Below are positions 49,001 through 60,128 of a stretch of DNA of 64,000 nucleotides, piece by piece (the first letter of the stretch is position 1; every line of letters begins with the position of its first letter). Made by a program: the position numbers and the translations under genes. The DNA lies in the NCBI RefSeq assembly GCF_047495875.1, contig NC_092458.1, positions 4,423,939-4,487,938 of the forward strand, read 5' to 3'. The stretch comes from Pithys albifrons albifrons. Taxonomy: Eukaryota > Chordata > Aves > Passeriformes > Thamnophilidae. The notes beneath the pieces were generated by a model. It ran no database searches, was not told the DNA's origin, and was given only the letters and a program-made list of their open reading frames with translations.

Positions 49001-50371
49001 GAACTAATGGAAATTAGCCAGCAAAAGCCAAAAAGTGTTAGGCTGTGATTCTACACTTCCATTTTTATTCAAACAAATGGAAAGAATAGACAGAGAAGGA
49101 AAAAAACACGAGTCTGCTTTCTATTCACAGGATTCTTCACAGAGGACTGTGCTTTTACCACAGGCAGCAAGCATTCAAAATACATTTGTCCACCTTTCTA
49201 AACCATCTTTCATTCAGATGATTTTTCTGTCACAGATGAAGGGAAAGAGTTTTGATTAACCTAAGCCAAGATATATTCTTCTTACTTCCTTTTTCATCCT
49301 CCCAGAAGCAGCTTCTCTTGTGCTGCATCACAAAACAAAGGGCTTTAGGAGACTAGTGCCTGTAGAACAAAGTTTCTCTGAAGATCAATTGGTGCCTGCA
49401 GTCTGAGTTTATGCACCTGAGGCATATGTGTGAAGAGAGCTCTCCAGCACAACATGCTTACAGCTTGTATGACAAAAAAATGGTGATTTAAAATGCATGC
49501 AATAACCAGATTTGTCTTTTAAAAAATAGGTACTGCCATATATAGTCAATACCTTCTCTGAATATCTTTTGCACTCTATTAATAAAGGAAATGACCAGCA
49601 ATTCATGTACAACATACATTTTGCTGTTTTCCTGAGTTTACATTTGAAAACCAGAATTTGGTCTAAGTGGGGGTTTTTTATTATTATTATTATTATTTTT
49701 ATTTCTCCCTAAAGTATTGAGAAGTTAAATTCTATATTGAAACACGGGCATTTGTTTAATGTCACCCAGCTGCATGCAAAAATTGATTGAAATAACACTG
49801 TACAAAGAGACACAATGGTGATAGAGAGGAACTGTGGACAAAATCTTAGTCCAAATTTCAGATGTGAAGCTTGTAAGTAAGTCAAAGTTCATCATCTACA
49901 GAATATAACCACTTTGCAAATATACTGATTTGTCATTATATTTGTGTTCTAAAATTGTGACCCTCTTAGTTTAGTTTGCTTCTGTGGGTGGGATTTTTTA
50001 GGGTTTTAAGCTGGGTACCCAGAGTTTTTACAATGAGCTCTTCCCAATTCTGTTAGAATGGTGAATGAATGAGGATGGTCACAGGCTCATAAGATTGGGT
50101 CCAGATATGTTAGTGTCCAAAGTTCTGCTGCAGTTTTCGTTGACCTGACAATATGAGGTAATAGCAATTATTTTTGCCTTAAATCTTTATTCCATGCTTT
50201 TTTACTTACGTGATATTTCTTCAAAGAGGAAAAGAATACCGTAATTTTTAACTTTTGTTTAGACTATTACATATGTAATACATATAAATAGAGTTGTTTC
50301 CTGTAAGAAATTACTGACTTTGATCAGGAGAGCTCTATAATTATTTGGGCTCAAAACCCAGTTGTCTTGGT
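43070..50371. other. About 7.3 kb of unique DNA, nothing recognised
   Basis: I see no transposon, RNA gene or plausible exon in this long stretch. Frames up to 102 codons exist on both strands but overlap each other and show no protein character. A run free of recent insertions in so dense a transposon landscape is itself worth noting. Confidence 0.45.
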
Positions 50372-50952
50372 GATGCCAAAGGGGTTGTTGTTCTGATTTT
50401 CACATTTTGTAGATTTTAGGAACACAGTAGTTGTAGATTTTTAGAGGGTTAATATTTCTAACAGTTTAAGTTTAATGCCTTTCTATCACTACCCCTGTCC
50501 CAGAACAGGGAGCTCAAATTCCTTTAGTTAATTAATCTTGCTTAGACTCCTTTCCAAGGTAAAGAGCTGAAGGATATCAGAAGGCCTACAGAACAAAACA
50601 TAAACATAGGTCAGAGTGACCCAAAAGCCAGAACTTGATGAACTCCAAGAGACCTTTGTGTGCCCGAGGAAGAAGAGTTGATGAAGACAGAGGGTCTTGA
50701 CGACCCCAGACCCAATTCCAGGGGGTTGTACCAGGGGTTGGACTGGGGCTGGACTGAGAAATGTGTAAAGCAATGATTGGAGGGATCTTATTATAAAAGC
50801 CATGGAAACAAGAACTGGGACACATGCATGTCATCCTGTATTCCTGTGGGCTGTAGGCCCTGTGTTATTAAAGGACCTTTACTTTTTATCTTACCCTACA
50901 CTAACGTGGCTCAAAGTCCTGTTATTGGGGGGAAGGGTCATTCACGGCATCA
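50372..50952 (+). mobile_element. LTR D, copy 3
   Basis: 581 bp from TGATGCC to GGCATCA, very similar to the reverse copy at 26381-26958 and with the same inverted termini. A TATAAAA box lies near 50791 and an ATTAAAG signal near 50867. The flanks TTGG and TGGA do not match, so it may have lost its duplication or come from recombination between two proviruses. Confidence 0.85.
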
Positions 50953-51753
50953 TGGAAAAACTCTGATGGTATTAAAGTAAAAAATCTTTTCAAAGGAAGA
51001 TAAGCCCAAGTGTAAATAATGAAAAAAAAACAAAAACAACAAAATAATTTGTAAGTCACAAAATAAAAATTTTAAACTACACCAAGACAAAGAAGTGCAG
51101 GCAAACAAGGGGAAGTAAACAAGCAATAAATTTTCCACTTGCTCTAAGGCTGTTTTGTTGTCCATGAAAGGTTAGTTTTTTACTTAATTGTAAAGTAGCA
51201 CAGCTGATTAGTTATTTTAAGTGCAATGGAATAGCTGAGAAATAATGACTATAATAATAGAACAAAAAAGGGATAAATTAGATTGTGTGATGACAGCAAA
51301 GCAGGTTCTGGCATAGTGGTTGACACTGGCTAACAATGAAGACAATGGAAAGCGATGCAGTTATAAAAGGAGCAGCATTGAGATAGCCTGCCTGCATCCT
51401 GCATGTGAGTGTATCAACTGGAAATTAATGCATATGGGAATGAAAAAAAAGCCAAAGAGAATGAAAAAATATTGTGAGATGGAAGTAAATTAAAGAAATT
51501 TTAAGAAAAAATCATAACTCTGTTGTTTAAGGAATAATCTTTCTGTGTATTGAACCAAAGTTTATGAGACTGCCTTCACTGTCCTTGTCCTGTCCAGGGT
51601 ATATGCATTATACTTTTCTTGAATACTGCAGTCCATCTAACAACACATTCTTCCTCACATGCCCTCTGAGTAAAAGAAAAAGAACCTCCATCACCTCCTT
51701 TGATTGAGAGAGGTGAGAGTGCTCCACGAGGCAGAGCTATCCCACAGTGCAGG
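50953..51753. other. Unique DNA, nothing recognised
   Basis: About 800 bp without supported features. Confidence 0.45.
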
Positions 51754-52329
51754 TGTGACTATCAGCGGATTGGAAATAACCCACTGATACGGTGGAGAGG
51801 TTTCTGATTCCAGGAGTAAGGCTAGGAAAGCAGCAAGCGGTGCTCTCTAGGATCAAGCCCCTTAGAAGTGAGGTAGGCTCTTCCCACACCCAGCCCAGAC
51901 ACCACCCCAAACGGAGTAAGTCCACAGCAGCTGGTGGTCCATGAGGAAAAGCCAAGTTTAATGCCTCGCGCTGGCTTATAAGGAGAGCATGGGAATTCCC
52001 CGGATGTAGGCGGGGAAGAGGGGCGGAGACTGGGCGGAGTAACGCACTTCATTGAGTGCATGCAAACGAAGGGAAGGAGGGAGGGGAGGAGCGGCAAAAG
52101 GACCAATAGGAGAATGAGATAGGCGGGGAAGTTCCACCATGGGGCTTCTGCACTCCAAGGCAGGGACAGCCCCCGCCTGGGCTCCAGCGGTGCCTCATGG
52201 GCGGCCCCGCCGGCAACCGCCCTCATGGCCAGGTCGGGCCAGGAGAGGGGGCTGCAACCCGGAGGGTTTTGTGGGAAGAGGAAACTTGGATAAGGAACAA
52301 CTAAGGGAAAAATAACCAGGGTAGTCACA
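51754..52329 (-). mobile_element. LTR F, GC-rich, joined to retroviral internal remnant
   Basis: 576 bp with 8-bp inverted termini TGTGACTA...TAGTCACA. On its sense strand (minus) the U3 part is unusually GC-rich, with several GGCGG/CCGCC boxes (52010-52035, 52110-52130, 52199-52220), a CCAAT-type box at about 52101-52107, a TTATAAG TATA-like box near 51974-51980 and ATTAAA near 51958. The right flank does not match the left flank, as expected if internal viral sequence continues to the right. The 180-codon frame across it is a shadow. Confidence 0.65.
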
Positions 52330-53040
52330 TTAAGGGTATAACATTTAAACTGGGGAAACATCAATATAGGGTATGAATTTATTAAAGTCCTTATAAATCT
52401 CTCGCAGAGCTTCCATATTCGGGGAGCTGGGTTCCTGGACTTCGGCGTCTTCGTCTATCCATCTCTTGTAGTATTTTTGCCACTGTATAAACCCCGGGTC
52501 TACTCCGACATGTGACATTAGTATTAAAATCAGTTTCTTCCCATTTCCTAAACAGTTTCTACCTTGGAATCTCTTTTGACAGGCTGTTTGGTATCTATGA
52601 GTAACATATTGGTAAGTACAGTCTTAAAACTATTAGAATATTTTTAAGATGTATTAATGTAAAAGGGGATTAGCATGAATCCATTGATGAAAGGCAAGCC
52701 AACTCCCTCCAAGGCTACCTAAATCTATAATGAGACAGTTTTCTGTCCTTTCTGAAGAGGATCTGGAGTGGGTTCTGAATGGGGAGGAAGTTCAGGCTTA
52801 AAACTTAAATATCCCAGAGCCAGTCCTTGATTCCAGCAGTACAAAAAGCCTCTATAAACCACCAAGTCTGTTTTCTTAGGTTTGGTGGATTTGTCAAACT
52901 TTTTCTAGGTATTACCTAAATGGATAATTTGTTTCTCCGCTTTGTTAGACAGCAAATTTTGGAGTGCCTTGGTGTCTCAGCCGAAGGGTTTACAAGGTCT
53001 CCAGTACTTTTATGGTGAGGTTAGAAGAGTCTATTTAAAA
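52330..53040 (-). pseudogene. Endogenous retrovirus-like internal remnant upstream of LTR F
   Basis: On the minus strand, frames with protein-like composition lead up to LTR F. One runs 52623-52345 (92 codons) without a stop and ends 16 bases before the LTR. Another open stretch lies at about 52918-52730, with a single stop before a further open piece upstream of it. Position just inside a 3' LTR would fit the end of env or an accessory frame, but I recognise no family. It could also be a non-viral sequence into which the LTR inserted, because no polypurine tract is evident. Confidence 0.4.
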
Positions 53041-53309
53041 TGGAAACTGACTGAGCAGCAGGCATGCTTCTTATGAAATCCCGTTGGAGGAAGGAAAAGC
53101 TATGTATTTCACAGTTTCCAAAATGCACTCACACATTTTATAAAGTATTTCTTGGATGGCCTCTGCTAAGTAGATGCATAAGTATAGATCGTTAATTTCA
53201 GTGGATATAATCTAAATATTGAGAGTTTGCAACCAAGGGTTTGTAAATAAATGTTTCTTAATTAATTTACTTGCTTTTCTTTTCAACAGATCTAAAATCT
53301 ACTGGCTGA

Positions 53310-54295
53310 ATGGCAGATCCTGGAGGGTTATGATCAGTGCACATGGTCTGTTTGGTGGCCTGTCACTAGTGGTGTCCTCCAAGGTTCAATACTGGTCCCA
53401 GTATCATTTAACTTTATCTTTCAATGATTTGGATGAAGGGGCAGATGCCTCCTCAGCAAGGCTGCTGATGACACAAGGCTGGGAGAAGTGGCCAACACCC
53501 CAGAGGGCTGTGCAGCCCTTCAGAAGGACCTCAATACGTTGGAGAAATAGGCAGAGAACTGTGAAATTCAACAAAGGCAAATGCAGGGTCCTGCACCTGG
53601 TGAAAAACAATGTCAGGCACAAGAAAGAGACAAGCTGCTGGAAAGCAACTCTGAAGAGGAGGCCCTGGGGGCCCTGGGGGACAACAAACTCTCCATGAGC
53701 CAGTAGTGCCCTTGTTGCCAGGAAGGCCAATGATATCCTGGTCTGCATTAGGAAGAGCATTGCCAGCAGATGGATGGAGGTGATCCTGCCCCTCTACGCA
53801 GCCCTAATGAAGCCACGTCTGGAGTTCTGTGTCCAGTTCTGGGCTCCTCAGTGCAAGAGACATGGAGCTCCTGGAGTGCTCCAGCAGGGGGCTATAAGGA
53901 TGAATAAGGGACTGGAGTATATCTCATGAGGAAAGTCTGGGGGAGCTGGGCCCGTTCAGAATCAAGAAGAGATGACTGAAGAGGGGACCTCATCCATGTC
54001 TACACTATGTGGAAGGAGGGTGTAAGTGCCAATAAATAGGACAAAATTCAACAGGTGAAAACTGATGCACAGGAAGTTCCACCTTAATATGAGGAAGAAC
54101 TCTGCTATGGGCATGCCTGTGCACTGGAACAGGTTGCCCAGAGAGGTTGTAGAGTTTCCTTCACTGGTGATATTCAAGATCCATCTGGACACAATTCTGT
54201 GCAATGTGCCCTAGGATGACCCTGCTTGAACAGGGAGGTTAGACCAGATGTCCAGCTGTGGTCTCTTCCAAACTTACCCATTCTGTGAGTCTGTT
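53310..54295 (+). mobile_element. CR1 LINE copy, about 1 kb
   Basis: Plus-strand CR1, old and frameshifted. Landmarks in order: TGGTGTCCTCCAAGGTTCAA (53371-53390), a degraded RT region, AAATGCAGGGTCCTGCACCTGG (53578-53599), CTGGAGTTCTGTGTCCAGTT (53819-53838), AAGTTCCACCTTAATATGAGGAAG, and the 3' part GGTTAGACCAGATGTCCAG. It ends in ATTCTGTGAGTCTG rather than a clean octamer. The 159-codon frame at 53219-53698 includes part of this ORF2 and is not a gene; minus-strand frames here are antisense shadows. Confidence 0.85.
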
Positions 54296-56160
54296 AAATG
54301 TCCTATTTTCTTTTTTTCTCCATTTTCTTTCACTAATTCTTAGAAGTTAATATCTTAGGGCTAAATTTGGTAGGGTACTGACATGGTCCAAGCCTTGATG
54401 AATGATTAGTCTGGATAACCTGGAATAAGAATTTGAGAAGTATTGTGCATGACTAGACTGAATACTGAAAACTATGAGTCCATTCACCCAAAACTGGTCA
54501 TGTAAAGAGGATGATAACCATCTACAGGACTAAAAAGCAATCAGAGAATTATGAGGCTTTAGATACAAAGCAGGAATTAGCTTCGTAAGAAGTATAAAAA
54601 CAGCATAAAAATTCATAACAGGAGGAAGACACTCTGGAGTTGAAACAATACGAGTGAAACCTGATTTGGCACTGCCAGAGGTCACCTTGTGGCATCACAG
54701 CTGCTGCCCAGCCTTGAGCGAGCAGCCTCCCTGCTCAGTGCCAGGAAGTGAATGTCCTGGCCTTTGTGACTGGCTGCTCCCCATGGGATAGGGACAGCAA
54801 GTGGACACATTAAGCTGCAGCTCACATATCTCCCACAGGAGGAGTGAGCAAGCAGGGCAGACCCATTTCCTGGAGTCTGGGGAGTCACTGGCCACACGCA
54901 TGCTCTGCTAGGAAAGGTATGCTAGTAACTGTGTGCATGTCTCTGTCTATGCATACATGTGTGTTTCGATGGGATTAAAACCTTTAGAGATAGATTTGTG
55001 ATAAAAATATTTACAAAATTGTGCAGCTTTGACATTCTACCTCCTGTATTGCAGTTATTCTATTTCCAGTTTTGATCCTATACACATAGTTTACTGATTG
55101 CTAGGTAACTGAAAGTTGTTTATACATCAAGAAACTCTTTCAATCCCAGAGTAGTTTAAATTCTTCCTTTGACAAGTTCCAGCCTGGAAAACCCATTTGA
55201 TGATATCGTAAAAGTTCATGGTTGAGAGAAAACTAAACCCATGAACTAAAAATTTATATTAAAAATGGTGATGTTTACTTTATGAACTATTTTGTTAAAG
55301 CTATCAAAGAATATCATGAAAGAATACTGGTTAAGCAAAGGAAGAAGGATATCAGCTTCATAATTTATCACTGGTCACTTTAGTCTTTCTTATTGACTGC
55401 AGCCCCTGATATTCTAGTGCAACTGATGAAAGCTGAATAGCATGAAGTCATGACTCAGCACATCATTCACCAGTGTAAGTTTGCCTGCAAGCTGATAACC
55501 TGAAACACCTGGGTTTGTCTCTAGGTCTGTTAGTGATGATGACTCTAAGGAAACTCATTTACATTAAGGTCTATTTTTTTCCTCCTACATATCTATGTCT
55601 ATAAAACAACTTCAGTATTTTTTAATGAGTAGCTGAAAAGAGAATCTGAATTTTTGCTTCATATTTCAGCTTATCTTTAGAGCCTACTTCTTCCTTTCGC
55701 TTTACAGTGGCAAGGAGCGCACTCACCAAGTGCTAAAAATCTTTAAAGATAAGAATAATTGCCAGGTGTTCCTGACAGTTCATTATCACCACTTCAGCAT
55801 TTCTTTCTTTTCCTCACTTTGATTACACTGTGATAAATTTCCAGGAGACTTTCACTAAATAGAACCTAGCTTACACTTGAATAAACCAAGATGACAATAT
55901 CATTAATCACTTAAGTTGATCGTTATTATATATACTTGCTTTGCACTTGATCTGCACTTCACCAATTATAATCATTAATATACCATAAAAGTTTGACACG
56001 TTAGAGAAAGATAGGCCCAAACCAAAAAAGAAACAAGATAAAATGCATTTATTATAGTGCTATTTTTGACTGAGTTTTGCTGTAAGCTTTAACACTCTCT
56101 GGTTGTTTGAATAAATGGGGAAGTTTGTCATATGAAGCCAATAATAGAAGAAATAAGAAA
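54296..56160. other. Unique DNA, nothing recognised
   Basis: About 1.9 kb. The two overlapping minus frames at 54682-54901 lie in a GC-richer patch but have no recognisable features. Confidence 0.45.
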
Positions 56161-56165
56161 CTATA

Positions 56166-56791
56166 TGTCTTGGTTTGAGATAAGCAACTGCCAACCCCCC
56201 CAAGCACAGAGAGAAAAGCCTCCCTCCTAACACCAGGGAAAGGGAGGAAAAGAGAGGGGAAAGAAAAAAAACACTTCAAACCTCATTTATACTAAATCTA
56301 CATATATTTTTCACAGAAAGAAAGAGACAATTAGAAGAGAGTACAAATATACACTCACACAAGTCTGCAACAAAAAGTTCCCCACCTCAGCTTCATAACG
56401 AACACACAAATTCTACTGTCTTAACTACACATTACTTAAGAAAAGACTTATTCCCCAGGGAGACAAACTCAAGCAGAAAGGAGAGACCCAGAACAACGCA
56501 TTTGACTTTCCTGAGACACCCTGTGAGCCAGTGGTGGGCCTGGTCCTCTCCATCCCCCCTGGGACAGCATCATGTGTCCTCCCAAGAGGAGGGCTGAGAA
56601 GCGACTGCCTTAACCACTCCCACACTGGTTCCTGCTTCCCTGGAGATGATGTCATAATGTGGTATGGAATACAAAGTTACTGGCTAGAAGAGGTCAGCTG
56701 TTAGCTCAGCCCAGCTCAAGTCAGCTGACAGCTTCAGCCTAGTCTGAACTCCAGAGCCCAAATTTAGGCCCACCTAGGTGAACCCATAACA
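56166..56791 (-). mobile_element. Solo LTR B, copy 4 (5-bp target duplication)
   Basis: 626 bp, plus-strand TGTCTTGGTTTGAG to AACCCATAACA, flanked by exact CTATA (56161-56165 and 56792-56796). Very close to the copies at 31452 and 35405. Confidence 0.9.
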
Positions 56792-56934
56792 CTATACTAT
56801 GTAAGTAGGTTTTTTTTCTGTTGAAATAAAAATCATTAATTGTAATCGGGTATTTAACAAAATTAATTTTAATCAAAAGACAAGTATAGGATAAAGTAGA
56901 ATGTGAAATGTCAGAGAAAAGTTAGAGATATTGT

Positions 56935-57416
56935 AGTTGGCAGGGTCTGATGAGATTCTCCCCAGAGTACTGAAGGAACAAGCTGATGCAGTGTCTGGAC
57001 TGTTAGCAATTAGTACTGAGACTACTTGGAATAGAAGGAAGGTCCCAGAGGGCTGAAGGAAAAAATAATTGTACTTATATTAAGAAGAGAAGAAAAGCAG
57101 AGTCAGTAAAACTATAGAGAAGCAAGTCTGATTTTGCTTTCAGGAAAAAAAAATAACATTAAATAAAGTATAAACTTATAGAGAATAAACCATTTTGACG
57201 GTGAGTGAGAGAACTCAAATTGATGTATTTAGGCTGAATAGTAGAAATCCATTTAGTTTATTTATTTGACAGGATAACTATGCTATTAGATAAAGAATGT
57301 TCAGTAAAGCAGTTATATCAGAACTTCAGAAAGGCTGTTGATATTGTAACATATGGCAATATCTTGAATCATTGCCAGAGTAGGTATGTAATAGATGAAA
57401 AAGCACACTCCAAAGA
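56935..57416 (+). mobile_element. Ancient CR1-like LINE, left part of a copy split by LTR C
   Basis: TGATGAGATTCTCCCCAGAG, then GTACTGAAGGAACAAGCTGATGC, translates to the conserved RT segment with the pattern P-x-V-L-K-E-x-A-D. This is followed by the KVPEG-like stretch and, near 57330-57375, a decayed version of the LINE motif F-x-K-A-F-D-x-V. Strongly degraded and interrupted, so boundaries are approximate. Confidence 0.5.
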
Positions 57417-57421
57417 CTATG

Positions 57422-58049
57422 TGTCCTAGTTCAGCAGGAGGGACCAGCTAACACTGTGTGGGGGTGATCAAAGCTGTGTATTCTACCCCCTCTATTCATT
57501 CCCCAAGGACAATGGGCCATTAGCAGCAGCTGCCCAGGGAGTAATTAGCACCTTCACACCCAGCCTGAGGGGGGTGGAGCTGCTAATGGGCCATCAACAG
57601 CTCAACACCCCCTGGCTCCCAGAGTTAATCACCCATTGTGTGAGTCCCCGCCCAGGGGGAGGGACTGAGAGCTCCCTGAGGGTACATAAGGGGTGGGTAA
57701 GAAGACCTCGGGAACCTCTCGTCAGATCCAGAGCAGCAGCAGGACCTCGACAGGAGGAGATCACCGCTCTCGCCCAGACCACAGCCCTCGCCTGCACCAA
57801 CAGGTTTTTCTTTTCCTTTTGCTCTGGACTTGGGGGAACCACAGGGATCTCAGCACAAGGGCAAACAAACCCCCTTGAGTTTGTGCCCCAGGACACTGGG
57901 TTATACTGCTGGGGTTTTGTGAGTTGAAAGCAATTTCCCTTGTGTGTCAGTGTTGTTATTGTAATATTATTATTAAATTTTAGGTCTGACTTATAATCTC
58001 TCTCGTGTTGAGTTCATTTCCCCTGCTGGTTCACCTTTAAACCAGCACA
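57422..58049 (+). mobile_element. Solo LTR C, copy 3 (5-bp target duplication)
   Basis: 628 bp, the same length as copy 1, from TGTCCTAGTTCAGC to AAACCAGCACA, flanked by exact CTATG (57417-57421 and 58050-58054). Same internal landmarks as copies 1 and 2 (TACATAAG near 57684; ATTAAA near 57972). The 117-codon plus frame and the 100-codon minus frame overlap and are shadows. Confidence 0.9.
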
Positions 58050-58054
58050 CTATG

Positions 58055-58790
58055 TACAGGTAGCTTCGGTCCAGGTGGGGGAACTACAGTCTGAAAAGTT
58101 TACTGAAGGGTCAGTCTCCATAGATTTTTGTTACTGGCCAGATTTACTGAATAGACAATATATATATATATTGAACTCATTGCGGTTAATGGATTCCAAA
58201 CACTTTGGAGGGCAGCATTCAAATCTGAAATCATTTTAACTATTTGAAGAAAATGTCCAAAATGGACAGTTATGAAGTTTAGTAAGCAGTAGTACAGAGA
58301 ACTAAAGTATAGAAAGTTATAGTTAAAATAGGAAAGATTATCTTAGATTTAGAATGAGCAAAATGTACAAGAAAAGATGATGATGTAAAGAAGCAAATTT
58401 TTATCTGGAGTGTAATCAATAGGAGTTTTGAATGACAAGCTTTTCTGCTCTCTTTGCCCCATATAAGACTGCTAGTAGTGTACTGAATCTGCTCTAGGTG
58501 AAAGAATTTTTAGGAATGTAACTGATAGAAGCATACAGAAAAGTACACAGAAAAGGAACAAAACAAATGAAAACATTCAAAAAAATAAGACCTCTTGAAA
58601 AGGCTGAAGGAATGTATTTTACCTTGGGAAAAAAAAAGTAAAAAGGAATAGGGATAGTGATAATTGTCTTCTAGCATATAACCTTTGATTAAAAAGAGGG
58701 TGATGTTAAGCTATTTCATGTATCTGCTTGGGGAAGACAAGAAGAAAATGATTTAGCTTGCAGAACAGAGAAATTTAATTAGATATTATG
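58055..58790 (+). mobile_element. Ancient CR1-like LINE, right part
   Basis: AGACCTCTTGAAAAGGCTGAAGG (58588-58610), ATTTTACCTTGGGAAAAAAA, and after about 120 bp CTTGCAGAACAGAGAAATTTAATT with AGATATTATGAAAAA, follow the order of the CR1 ORF2 end (LEKA, FSLEKR, then the RKFHLN-like and NMRKN-like segments). The part between 58055 and 58570 is not clearly assignable. Confidence 0.42.
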
Positions 58791-59504
58791 AAAAAGGGGG
58801 AGGGGGTGGTGCAACAAATGGAAAAATAATGAAAAGGAAAACCTAAAGGATACCTGGGTTTGAAGGGTTTTGGTAAGTTTAGCAAACATCTATTAGTCAC
58901 TGCCCAAAGACTACAAAATACACACTGTTCTGAAGCAAAAGATTCTAAAACATCCTTTGCTGTCTTGGCTTTCTTTTGTACACTGTATGCTGCCATTTTC
59001 CTACAGGCATTTTGGAAAATCCCAAGTTGATTACGGTAACTTCAAGAGATATTTTATTTATTCTTCAAATCTTTTACATTTTAGTCATCAAAAGTCCATG
59101 TGAGACAATAGTACTTTATTTCAACACCACTGGTTGTACTCCAAATATGTTTCTATTCCCTGGACAAAAAAGGCATTAACTTTGGGGTCACTCTCAGTGA
59201 CACTTGGGGGTTGCTCTCTGTTGAGGTGAGGCAGGAGAGACAGACAGCTTGCTGTGGCTGTGAGGCTTCTCCTTGCAGTGGCTGCATTCACAGCAGGTAC
59301 GAGTTGAGCTGTCTGAACTCACAAAAACAGTCAGTACAAGGAATAAAACGAGTATCCAGTGGCAAGGGGACATTGTTTATATTAGATGTACCAAAGCAAT
59401 GCAGATATCAAGGAATGTTTCTATAACAAAGCTCCCGGGAACCCTGCCAACCTTCTGGGACACTTGCTAGTGTCCTTCGTTTCCCGGCCAACGCACCATT
59501 TATC
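58791..59504. other. Unique DNA, with a GC-richer segment next to LTR A
   Basis: From about 59180 to 59504 the sequence is markedly GC-richer than the DNA to its left and contains AATAAAACG near 59341. It could be another retroviral fragment, but I recognise nothing specific. Confidence 0.4.
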
Positions 59505-60128
59505 TGTCCTGGGTTGAGCTGGCAAAATGCCAACTGTCCAGGACAGGGTGAAAAGGGTTCCTCCTCCCCCCAACCAGCTAAGGGAAGAGAAGAGGGAGAG
59601 AGGAAAAAAAAACTTCCAAAACCAGGTTTATGCTGAAACTAACTACATGTATTTATACAGAAAAGAGAAAACTAAGAGAGAGCTACAATATAACACACAC
59701 TTACACAAGTTATGCATATAAAACAAGGAATAACCTCCCACTCTCCAATTAATACAAAGCCCATTACTCTAAATTCATAAGCACTCCAAAAGACACTCAG
59801 CAAGAAAGAGAAGGTATAACAACAAAATATTTCTACTTCCCTAAATGCAAACAAAATGCAAGCAGAGGCAACAGAAGCAGGGCCCAGCATAGCAGAGGAG
59901 CTGCTAGATGTCTTCCTCTTAGTGCAGCCATGACGGAACTGACCAAGCCACTCCCACACACTGGATTTTACACCCTTTGAGATGATGTAGCATGGTATGG
60001 AATACAATATTATTGGCTGGAAGAAGTCAGCTGTTAGCTAGCTCAGCCCAGCTTAAATCAGCTGACAATCCTAGGCCTAGCTGAACTTTAAAACCTAAGT
60101 TTAGGCCCACCTGGCTAAACCCATAACA
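59505..60128 (-). mobile_element. LTR A, copy 4
   Basis: 624 bp, plus-strand TGTCCTGGGTTGAGC to AACCCATAACA, aligned along its length with the copy at 14852. The immediate flanks (TTATC and TATTT) do not match; ATTTAT occurs on both sides but one to two bases off. Either the duplication has mutated or the LTR formed by recombination. Confidence 0.87.

Noticed and set aside
50528..50834. Proteins of 82-91 codons shared with 26498-26797
   Set aside because: Both are readings of LTR D copies.
51822..52364. A 180-codon minus-strand protein
   Set aside because: Lies almost wholly within LTR F, crosses its boundary, and has the proline-rich composition expected from a GC-rich U3 read by chance.
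59505..60128. A 6-bp ATTTAT duplication flanking LTR A copy 4
   Set aside because: The repeats lie one to two bases away from the LTR ends, and the family otherwise makes 5-bp duplications, so I treat it as chance in AT-rich DNA.
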